Shown: piece by piece, positions 57,549 through 64,000 of the stretch
How positions within the stretch are numbered: the first letter of the stretch is position 1
Layout of the letters: each line of letters opens with the position of its first letter
Assembly: GCF_000819685.1 (NCBI RefSeq)
Contig: NZ_CDBR01000062.1
Span: 60,287-124,286, forward strand
Origin: Aeromonas allosaccharophila
GTDB lineage: Bacteria; Pseudomonadota; Gammaproteobacteria; Enterobacterales; Aeromonadaceae
Length of the DNA stretch: 64,000 nt
Direction: 5' to 3'
The notes under the pieces: model-generated
What the model was told of the DNA's origin: nothing
What the model saw: the letters and a program-made list of their open reading frames with translations, nothing else
Databases searched by the model: none
Program-made: the position numbers and the translations under genes

Positions 57549-58880
57549 TTAGGGTTGTGCCTGCAACACATCCTGCAGCAGGGTGAAGAGATCGTCGATC
57601 TGGCTGCGCTCGATGATGAGGGGCGGCGACAGGGCGATGATGTCGCCGGTCACCCGGATCAGTGCCCCCTTCTCGAAGCAGCGAACAAATACCTCATAGG
57701 CGCGCTTGCCCGGCGCATCCGGCATGGATTCCAGTTCGATACCCGCCACCAGTCCGTAGTTGCGCACATCCTTCACATGCTTGCAGCCCTTCAGCGAATG
57801 GGCCGCCTCCTCCCAGTAGCCCGCCAGATCGGCGGCGCGGCTGAGCAGGTTCTCGTTGCGATAGATCTCGAGGGTCGCGAGACCTGCGGCCGCCGCCACC
57901 GGATGGCCGGAGTAGGTGTAGCCGTGGAACAGCTCGATGGCCCCTTTGCCTGCCACCATCATGTCGTCATAAATGTGCTTCTGCACCAGCACCGCCCCCA
58001 TGGGGATGGCGCCGTTGGTGAGCCCCTTGGCGCAGGTGATCATGTCGGGGATGACATCGAACTCCTGTGCCGCAAAGGGGGAGCCGAGGCGACCGAAACC
58101 GGTGATCACCTCGTCAAAAATCAGCAGGATGCCGTGTTTGGTACAGATCTCCCGCAACCGCTTGAGGTAGCCTTTGGGGGGCATCAGCACGCCGGTACTG
58201 CCAGCGATGGGCTCGACGATCACCGCCGCGATATTGCTGGCATCGTGCAGAAAGACGATCTTCTCCAGCTCGTCGGCCAGCGCCACATCCTCCTCAGGCA
58301 ACCCCTTGGTGAAGGCATTCTTGGCGATGTTGAGGGTATGGGGCAGGTGATCCACCCCGGTCAGCAGGGAGCCGAACCACTTGCGGTTGCCGGGAATCCC
58401 CCCCACCGAGATGCCGCCAAAGCCGACCCCGTGATAGCCACGCTCGCGGCCAATCAGCCGGGTACGGGTGCCCTGACCGCGAGCCCGCTGCCAGGCCAGC
58501 GCGATTTTCAGCGCGGTATCGACCGACTCGGAACCGGAGTTGGTATAGAAGACGTGGCCAAACCCCTTGGGTGCAATCTCCACCAGCCGGTTGGCCAGTT
58601 CGAACGGCAGGGGGTGGCCCATCTGGAATGTGGGGGCGAAATCGAGATGGGAAATCTGCTGGGAGACCGCCTCGGCAATCTCGCGCCGACCATGGCCCGC
58701 GTTGCAACACCAGAGTCCGGCTGTGCCATCCAGTATCTTGCGGCCATCCTCTGAGTGATAATACATCCCCTCTGCCGACTTCAGGATGCGCGGCGCCGCC
58801 TTGAACTGCTGGTTGGCGGTGAACGGCATCCAGAACGCGGACATGTCGGAGGGCGTATTGATGTCGCTGATCGGTTTCAT
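57549..58880 (-). CDS. Omega-amino acid:pyruvate aminotransferase (class III)
   Basis: 443 residues. PLP-dependent fold: FYTNSGSESVDTALKIA, YHGVGFGGISVGG, IFDEVITGFGRLG, and the PLP lysine in ITCAKGLTNGAIPMG. Closest by eye to beta-alanine:pyruvate transaminase, which makes malonate semialdehyde and alanine. ATG 58880 has GAGG five bases away; a GTG at 58886 is in frame. First gene of the minus-strand pair with mmsA, divergent from the PuuR-like gene. Confidence 0.93.
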   Translation of the reverse strand: MKPISDINTPSDMSAFWMPFTANQQFKAAPRILKSAEGMYYHSEDGRKILDGTAGLWCCNAGHGRREIAEAVSQQISHLDFAPTFQMGHPLPFELANRLVEIAPKGFGHVFYTNSGSESVDTALKIALAWQRARGQGTRTRLIGRERGYHGVGFGGISVGGIPGNRKWFGSLLTGVDHLPHTLNIAKNAFTKGLPEEDVALADELEKIVFLHDASNIAAVIVEPIAGSTGVLMPPKGYLKRLREICTKHGILLIFDEVITGFGRLGSPFAAQEFDVIPDMITCAKGLTNGAIPMGAVLVQKHIYDDMMVAGKGAIELFHGYTYSGHPVAAAAGLATLEIYRNENLLSRAADLAGYWEEAAHSLKGCKHVKDVRNYGLVAGIELESMPDAPGKRAYEVFVRCFEKGALIRVTGDIIALSPPLIIERSQIDDLFTLLQDVLQAQP

Positions 58881-58897
58881 GGTCACCTCATCCTTAA

Positions 58898-58940
58898 GGT
58901 GTTTAGCAACTATCGGCTGATGCCTATTAAATTAAACACC
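58898..58940. promoter_or_regulatory. Inverted GGTGTTTA operator-like pair
   Basis: GGTGTTTA (58898-58905) and its inverse TAAACACC (58933-58940) flank 27 bp just upstream of the aminotransferase gene. The same TGTTTA word recurs before puuC. Likely sites for the PuuR-like protein. Confidence 0.55.
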
Positions 58941-59066
58941 TGAATCCATAAAAAAGGGCTCGATATTGCCCTGTCTGGTGCCACCCCTAGCTAGATGCAT
59001 CAACAGGGTGGTATAAGATATTTAACACAATTTTAATAATAGTAAACAGTCAAGGAGTGTCTATAG

Positions 59067-59609
59067 ATGGATATCGGTCACCGCCTCAAGGCGGTTCGCA
59101 CCAAGGCAGCCCTCTCCCAGCGCGAGCTGGCCAAGCGCTCCGGTGTGACCAACGGATTTATCTCCCAGATCGAGAAAAATCAGGTGAGCCCCTCTGTCGC
59201 CTCCCTGCGCAAGGTGCTGGAAGGCATCCCCATGTCGCTGGCCAGCTTCTTCACCGAAGAGACCGAAATGGGCACCGAAGTGATCTTCCGCGCTGCGGAT
59301 ATGCCGGATCTCGGCACTCACCCCATCAGCTACCGGCTGGTCGGGCATAGCCGTGCCAACCGCGCCATCGGCATGTTGCAGGAGGTGCTGCCACCGGGCG
59401 CCGACACCGGCGACGACATGCTGAGCCACGAGGGTGAAGAGTGCGGCATTGTCATCAAGGGCGAAGTCGAAGTGACCGTGGGCGAGCAGATCTACCTGCT
59501 GGGCGCAGGGGATGGCTACTACTTTGACAGCCGCACCCCCCACCGTTTTCGCAATAGCGGCGAGCAGGAGTGCGTGCTGATTTCGGCCAACACCCCCGCC
59601 AGTTTCTGA
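59067..59609 (+). CDS. puuR: PuuR-like XRE/cupin transcriptional regulator
   Basis: 180 residues. N-terminal XRE helix-turn-helix (LSQRELAKRSGVTNGFISQIEKNQVSPSVASLRKVL) and C-terminal cupin (SHEGEECGIVIKGEVEVTVGEQ, GDGYYFDSRTPHRFRN). This matches E. coli PuuR, which represses putrescine catabolism. Divergent from the aminotransferase-mmsA pair and upstream of the PuuC-like gene, so it probably controls both. Confidence 0.92.
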   Translation: MDIGHRLKAVRTKAALSQRELAKRSGVTNGFISQIEKNQVSPSVASLRKVLEGIPMSLASFFTEETEMGTEVIFRAADMPDLGTHPISYRLVGHSRANRAIGMLQEVLPPGADTGDDMLSHEGEECGIVIKGEVEVTVGEQIYLLGAGDGYYFDSRTPHRFRNSGEQECVLISANTPASF

Positions 59610-59638
59610 CATTCAGACGCGCGTCGGCAGGGGGGCAA

Positions 59639-59694
59639 TGTTTAATGAATTGTTACAAGATGGATTTACAAGCGGCAGGATGTTTAGCATATTG
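59639..59694 (+). promoter_or_regulatory. Repeated TGTTTA motifs upstream of puuC
   Basis: TGTTTAATGAATTG at 59639-59652 and TGTTTAGCATATTG at 59681-59694, 42 bp apart, in the 124 bp between puuR and puuC. Same word as upstream of the aminotransferase gene. Confidence 0.5.
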
Positions 59695-59733
59695 ATACGC
59701 GGAAACTGACTTTTGCCGGTTCAAGGAGTGAAC

Positions 59734-61230
59734 ATGAGTGACCTGACCCTGGCCCAGTGGCAACACAAGGCCTCCCATCTGACCCTGCCCTCGCAAGCCT
59801 TTATCAACGGCAGCTATCGGGATGCCGTCAATGGCGCCACCTTCGACTGCATCAACCCGGCCAACGGCAAGCTGCTGACCAGGGTGGCGGCCTGCGATGC
59901 TGCCGATGCCGAACTGGCGGTGCAGGCCGCCCGTGCCGCTTTCGAGGACAAACGCTGGTGCGGGCTGGCCCCGAAACAGCGCAAGCAGATCATGCAGCGT
60001 TTCGCCGAGCTGATGCGCCTCAACAAGGTGGAGCTGGCGCTGCTGGAGTCGCTGGATATGGGCAAACCCATCGGCGATGCCATGGGCTATGATGCCCCCG
60101 CCGCCGCCAACTGCATCGCCTGGAACGCCGAAGCGATCGACAAGATCTACGATCAGGTCGCGCCGGTGGAAGAATCCGCTCTGGCGCTGGTGACCCGCGA
60201 AGCGCTCGGGGTGGTTGCCGCCATCGTGCCGTGGAACTTCCCGCTGGTGATGGCCTGCTGGAAGCTGGGCCCGGCGCTCGCTACCGGCAACTCGGTCATT
60301 CTCAAGCCTTCCGAAAAATCCCCCCTAACCGCCCTGCGCATCGCGGGTCTGGCCAAGGAGGCGGGCATTCCGGACGGTGTGTTCAACGTGCTGCCGGGCT
60401 TTGGCCACACCGTGGGCGAGGCGCTGGCCATGCACATGGATGTGGACTGCATCACCTTCACCGGCTCCACCAAGATTGGCAAGCATCTGGTGCAGTGCTC
60501 CGGCAAGTCCAACCTCAAGCGCGCCTTTATGGAGTGCGGCGGCAAGAGCCCCAACATCATACTGGCCGATGCGCCGGATCTGGACGCCGCGGCCAAGAGC
60601 GCCGCTGGCGCCATCTTCTACAACCAGGGCGAGGTGTGTACCGCCGCCTCTCGCCTGCTGGTGCAAAACAGCATAAAGCCGCAGTTTATGGAACGGCTGC
60701 TGGCCCACGCCCGCGAGTGGATCTCGGCCAACCCGCTCGACCCTGCCACCCGCATCGGCGCCATGGTCGATGGCATCCAGATGGAGCAGGTGCTGCGCTA
60801 TGTCGAGATTGGCAAGCAGGAGGGGGCAAAGCTGCTGCTTGGCGGCAACCGCACCAATACGGAGAGCGGCGGCTTCTATATCGAACCCACCATCTTCGAC
60901 GACGTGACCCCCGAGATGCGCATCTTCCGCGAAGAGATCTTCGGCCCTGTGCTGGCGGTGACCGGCTTCGATACCCTGGAAGAGGCCATTGCCCTTGGCA
61001 ACGACACCGACTACGGGCTGGCGGCGGCGATCTGGACAGCGGATCTCAACAAGGCGGTGAAGGGTTCCCGCGCCCTGCGCGCCGGTACAGTGTTCGTCAA
61101 CAACTGGGATGGCGGCGACATGACGATGCCATTCGGCGGCTTCAAGCAATCCGGCAACGGCCGCGACAAGTCACTGCATGCGCTGGAGAAGTACACCGAG
61201 CTGAAAAGCACCTGGATCCAGCTGGAGTAA
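59734..61230 (+). CDS. puuC: Aldehyde dehydrogenase, PuuC-like
   Basis: 498 residues from ATG 59734, AAGGAG five bases upstream. NAD(P)-dependent ALDH: VVAAIVPWNFPLVMACWKLGPALATGNS, FTGSTKIGKHL, ECGGKSPNII, catalytic Cys in FYNQGEVCTAASRLL, and [10 protein letters not shown]. Closest to gamma-glutamyl-gamma-aminobutyraldehyde dehydrogenase PuuC, but it may accept other amino-aldehydes such as 3-aminopropanal. Neighbour of PuuR-like regulator; no puuA, puuB or puuP is in the window. Confidence 0.93.
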   Translation: MSDLTLAQWQHKASHLTLPSQAFINGSYRDAVNGATFDCINPANGKLLTRVAACDAADAELAVQAARAAFEDKRWCGLAPKQRKQIMQRFAELMRLNKVELALLESLDMGKPIGDAMGYDAPAAANCIAWNAEAIDKIYDQVAPVEESALALVTREALGVVAAIVPWNFPLVMACWKLGPALATGNSVILKPSEKSPLTALRIAGLAKEAGIPDGVFNVLPGFGHTVGEALAMHMDVDCITFTGSTKIGKHLVQCSGKSNLKRAFMECGGKSPNIILADAPDLDAAAKSAAGAIFYNQGEVCTAASRLLVQNSIKPQFMERLLAHAREWISANPLDPATRIGAMVDGIQMEQVLRYVEIGKQEGAKLLLGGNRTNTESGGFYIEPTIFDDVTPEMRIFREEIFGPVLAVTGFDTLEEAIALGNDTDYGLAAAIWTADLNKAVKGSRALRAGTVFVNNWDGGDMTMPFGGFKQSGNGRDKSLHALEKYTELKSTWIQLE

Positions 61231-61255
61231 CGCCATAAAGCAGCACTACCGGATC

Positions 61256-61280
61256 AAAAAGGGGGAGAAATCCCCCTTTT
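61256..61280 (+). terminator. Terminator of puuC
   Basis: Stem AAAAGGGGGA/TCCCCCTTTT with loop GAAA. Confidence 0.83.
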
Positions 61281-61335
61281 GCATTTTTGGCCTTCCATCA
61301 CCGGCCCCAATCCTTATAATGACAAAAAAGCCAAC

Positions 61336-61527
61336 ATGTTAAATATAAAGACAAAAATGCTATTTTTTCTGGGAAGCGTACTTTTTCTGGTGATCGGTTT
61401 GCCCCTGCTGTTCTTCGTGCTGGGGCACGGCGAGGCCTACGTGACCTGGGGCCCCTGGATCTCCGCCATCGCCCTGATGTTGTGGCTGTTGATGGATGTC
61501 GACAAGATCCGCCGCGGTAAAGGCTGA
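61336..61527 (+). CDS. Small two-helix membrane protein
   Basis: 63 residues from ATG 61336 (MLNIKTKMLFFLG), or 56 from ATG 61357. Two hydrophobic helices (FLGSVLFLVIGLPLLFFVL and WGPWISAIALMLWLLM) and a basic tail (DKIRRGKG). Ribosome-binding sites are weak at both starts. Function unknown; it lies alone between puuC and rarD. Confidence 0.6.
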   Translation: MLNIKTKMLFFLGSVLFLVIGLPLLFFVLGHGEAYVTWGPWISAIALMLWLLMDVDKIRRGKG

Positions 61528-61651
61528 CCGGCCAGCCACTCGCTTCCTTCCCTCAAACTTCGTTTATTCGCTTCTTTCCCCGCAAAAGGATCGCTACACT
61601 GATTTTTTGCGATGTTTTCCCGCATCCAACGCTTCAGTAAAGGTCATCCGC

Positions 61652-62548
61652 ATGCCGCAACAGATCCAGCGTCAGGGCGTCATCTACGCCCTGTGCGCCT
61701 ATACCCTTTGGGGCATAGCCCCCATCTATTTCAAGACCATCTCTGCCGTCCCGGCCGCCGAGATCCTGACCCACCGGATGATCTGGTCCTGCGTGCTGCT
61801 GATGGTGCTGACACTGGCAGGCCGTCAGTGGCACAAGGTGCAAGCGGTGCTGCGCCAGCCCAAAGTGCTGCTCACCCTGGCGTTTACCTCGGTCACCGTC
61901 GGCGGCAACTGGCTGCTGTTCATCTGGGCCATCAACAACGGCCACATGCTGGATGCGAGCCTCGGCTACTACATCAACCCGCTGTTCAACGTGCTGCTGG
62001 GGATGGTGTTTCTGAGCGAGAAGCTGCGCCGCCTGCAGTGGTGGGCGGTGGCGCTGGCCTTTGCCGGGGTGGCGATCCAGCTTATCGCCTTTGGCTCCTT
62101 GCCCTGGATTGCGCTGGTGCTGGCATCGAGCTTCGCCATCTATGGTCTGGTGCGCAAAAAGCTGGCCCTCGATGCCCTCACCGGTCTGCTGATCGAAACC
62201 ATGATCATGCTGCCGCCAGCGGCCATCTATCTGTGGGGCTTTGCCGACAGTCCGACCAGCCATCTCACCCAGAACGACTGGCACCTCAACCTGCTGCTGA
62301 TCGCCGCAGGTGCCGTCACCACGGCCCCCCTGCTCTGCTTCACCGCCGCCGCGACCCGGCTCAAGCTCTCCACCCTGGGCTTCTTCCAGTACATTGGCCC
62401 CAGCATGATGTTCATCCTCGCCGTCACCCTCTATGGCGAGGAGCTGGCGATGGACAAGCTGCTCACCTTCGCCTGCATCTGGAGTGCGCTGGTGCTGTTC
62501 AGTCTCGATGGTTTGCGCAGCGGCAGAGCCGCGCCAAGCCGGACCTGA
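61652..62548 (+). CDS. rarD: EamA-family transporter RarD
   Basis: 298 residues, about ten membrane helices in two EamA halves. RarD-like signature: GVIYALCAYTLWGIAPIYFK, ILTHRMIWSCVLL, LFIWAINNGHMLDASLGYYINPLF. ATG 61652 is chosen; a longer frame to 61496 has no support. Proposed metabolite exporter; substrate unknown. Followed by a strong terminator. Confidence 0.92.
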   Translation: MPQQIQRQGVIYALCAYTLWGIAPIYFKTISAVPAAEILTHRMIWSCVLLMVLTLAGRQWHKVQAVLRQPKVLLTLAFTSVTVGGNWLLFIWAINNGHMLDASLGYYINPLFNVLLGMVFLSEKLRRLQWWAVALAFAGVAIQLIAFGSLPWIALVLASSFAIYGLVRKKLALDALTGLLIETMIMLPPAAIYLWGFADSPTSHLTQNDWHLNLLLIAAGAVTTAPLLCFTAAATRLKLSTLGFFQYIGPSMMFILAVTLYGEELAMDKLLTFACIWSALVLFSLDGLRSGRAAPSRT

Positions 62549-62568
62549 CACCTCCCCAGCCCCCCTCG

Positions 62569-62598
62569 ACCCCGGCTCATCAGCCGGGGTTCTTTTTT
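62569..62598 (+). terminator. Terminator of rarD
   Basis: Stem ACCCCGGCT/AGCCGGGGT, loop CATC, followed by TCTTTTTT. Confidence 0.9.
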
Positions 62599-62843
62599 GT
62601 GCCACCCGCCCCTTCCTGACAGCGACCACCCATGCCGAAGAGGCGACCATGGTCGCCCAGCACGCCCGCATCCTGACCAGGCAGACTCGTCACTTCCATC
62701 TCGACACCCCCCGCCACTGATCCGGGGCGCTGACGGGCGTCAGCGCCGCCATTTTCCTCTGCGTTGGCAAAATGGGTAGCATTGGACTCCATGAGGGAAT
62801 AGGATCCGCCCCTCTAAAAAACCAACTGCAAGGATCAACTGAC

Positions 62844-63953
62844 ATGACTCGAAAATGGTCGCTCCCCATCGTGGCAATCGCGGGGGGAGCGTTACTCTGG
62901 CTTGGCAACACCTTTGGTATGAAATGGGCTCTGATGGCCCTGATCGGATTCGGCTTCGGCGTCACCCTCTCCTTCAGCCGCTTCGGCATCGTCTTCGGTT
63001 GGCGCGAAATGCTGACCAAGCGCAACAGTTACTATGTGCGGGTTCACCTGCTCACCATCGCCATCGAAATTCTGCTGTTCACCACCTTCCTCTCTTTTAG
63101 CCACGCCCTGTTTGGCGATGCCATGGTGGGTAACGTGATGGCTATCGGCATTCCCTTCATCGTCGGTGCCTTCCTGTTCGGCATCGGCATGCAGCTGGCA
63201 GGCGTCTGTGCCACCGGCACTCTTTATTGCTGCGGCGAGGGACAACCCCGCTTCTGGCTGGTACTGATCTGCTACGGCATCGGCACCCTTATCAGCAACC
63301 AGTTCCGCCCCGAACTGGAGGCCACCTTCTCCAGCCATGTGGTGCTGGCCAAGGATTTGACCGGCAATATCTGGAGCGGCATGCTGCTCAACCTGGCGCT
63401 GGTCGCCGCGCTGTTCCTGCTGTTTCGCAACAGCGAACTCAAGCGTACCGGCGAGCTCAAGCCCCTCTTCAGCGGCGGCAATCTGTTCTGGCGCGATGGC
63501 CGATTCACCGTGCTGACCGGCGGCATCATCATCGCCATACTCAACTCCACTGTCGTCGCTCTGCACGGCTCGGCCTGGACCATCACCGGCGCCGTCTATG
63601 ACATGGCGCTGCGCGGCGCCTCTCTGTTCGGCCTGTTCGAGGGGAACCCGAAACTGGCCCAGCCGCTCTTTATCAACCCCATGGTAGGCATGTTCTGGCT
63701 CGGTATTCTGGGGGCCATGCTGGCGCGCTGCCTGAGCGGTGGCGGCAACTTCGCCCCGATGCGGATCGGCAACAGTCTGGCCTCCATCCTCGGCGGCCTG
63801 TTGATGGGGATGGGCGCCATGTACGCCGCCTGCAACCTCGGCGGCTTCTTCGATGGCACCGCCTCTGGCAGCCTGCACGGCTGGGTCTGGATGTTGATGG
63901 CCCTCGCTGGCAGCTTGATCGGCATTCGCCTGCGCCCGCTGTTCGGGCTCTGA
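62844..63953 (+). CDS. YeeE/YedE family sulfur-compound transporter
   Basis: 369 residues from ATG 62844 (MTRKWSLPI), AAGGA nine bases upstream. Multi-pass membrane protein of the YeeE/YedE family: early FGFGVTLSFSRFGI, GIGMQLAGVCATGTLYCCGEG, and C-terminal GAMYAACNLGGFFDG. Conserved cysteines in such motifs move thiosulfate in the characterised member TsuA (established for that protein). The end of a companion gene begins at the window edge; yedF/tusA-type genes usually accompany this family. Confidence 0.9.
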   Translation: MTRKWSLPIVAIAGGALLWLGNTFGMKWALMALIGFGFGVTLSFSRFGIVFGWREMLTKRNSYYVRVHLLTIAIEILLFTTFLSFSHALFGDAMVGNVMAIGIPFIVGAFLFGIGMQLAGVCATGTLYCCGEGQPRFWLVLICYGIGTLISNQFRPELEATFSSHVVLAKDLTGNIWSGMLLNLALVAALFLLFRNSELKRTGELKPLFSGGNLFWRDGRFTVLTGGIIIAILNSTVVALHGSAWTITGAVYDMALRGASLFGLFEGNPKLAQPLFINPMVGMFWLGILGAMLARCLSGGGNFAPMRIGNSLASILGGLLMGMGAMYAACNLGGFFDGTASGSLHGWVWMLMALAGSLIGIRLRPLFGL

Positions 63954-63987
63954 GGCTCAACATCGTAAACACCCCATAAGAAAGGCT

Positions 63988-64000
63988 ATGTCCCAATTAC
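63988..64000 (+). CDS. Start of a further gene (partial)
   Basis: ATG 63988 followed by codons for Ser-Gln-Leu, with AAGAAAGG just upstream and 34 bp after the transporter stop. Only four codons are in the window. A TusA/YedF-like sulfur carrier is a guess from usual context. Confidence 0.4.

Noticed and set aside
56076..58754. 892-codon plus-strand ORF
   Set aside because: Antisense to mmsA and the aminotransferase; no domains, typical shadow composition.

Overview
The window reads as one contiguous stretch of a gammaproteobacterial chromosome, high in G+C and densely coded. Gene content and order fit Aeromonas best (inferred without database access). Supporting blocks are def-fmt-rsmB-trkA-trkH, dprA-smg-topoisomerase zinc-finger gene-purE-tsaC-hemF-aroE-DUF1488, bipA/glnA/glnL/glnG, hemN-DUF2489-yihI, and engB next to Spot 42 RNA. 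I see no phage, IS element, integron, rRNA operon or CRISPR array. Accessory-looking pieces are small: a ParA/RHH pair at 21.7-22.7 kb, the DUF969/DUF979 operon at 7.6-10.3 kb, and a polyamine/beta-alanine cluster at 53-61 kb.

Layout. 0-4 kb: the 5' part of a periplasmic solute-binding protein gene, then pntAB transhydrogenase (minus strand). 4.4-7.2 kb: yqhD-type aldehyde reductase with its divergent AraC regulator, then lipocalin blc. 7.5-10.3 kb: four-gene operon DUF969-DUF979-pcp-gamma-glutamylcyclotransferase. 10.4-13.3 kb: a chemoreceptor, tRNA-Trp and a small EGHHR-motif protein. 13.4-20.7 kb: attenuated pyrBI, an ArgR-family regulator, and the convergent arginine deiminase operon arcA-arcC-arcB-YfcC-type transporter.

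20.7-28.9 kb is a regulatory-RNA region. It holds a small secreted peptide gene, the ParA/RHH pair, a CsrB-family sRNA on the plus strand, hemN-DUF2489-yihI, a second CsrB-family sRNA on the minus strand, cytochrome c4, engB and Spot 42 (spf). Both Csr RNAs carry many GGA hairpins, a Rho-independent terminator, and a matching upstream TGTAAGAGATCT element expected to bind the BarA/UvrY-type response regulator.

28.9-41.6 kb is housekeeping: shikimate, haem, tRNA modification, purine, DNA uptake, deformylase/formyltransferase, and Trk potassium uptake. 41.8-48.7 kb is nitrogen control: bipA, then glnA with a sigma-54 promoter and upstream NtrC sites, a DUF4124 protein, and glnL/glnG preceded by a near-perfect NtrC site. 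48.8-53 kb: add, rmuC, napF and nsrR. 53-61.2 kb: PfkB kinase, CysB-like LysR regulator, class I amidotransferase, MmsA-type dehydrogenase, omega-amino-acid aminotransferase, PuuR-like regulator and PuuC-like dehydrogenase. The last kilobases hold rarD and a YeeE/YedE sulfur transporter.

The loci most worth follow-up are the paired Csr RNAs, the pyroglutamate-themed operon, the chromosomal ParA/RHH pair, the local ArgR with an altered effector motif, and the polyamine cluster with its repeated operator-like motif.
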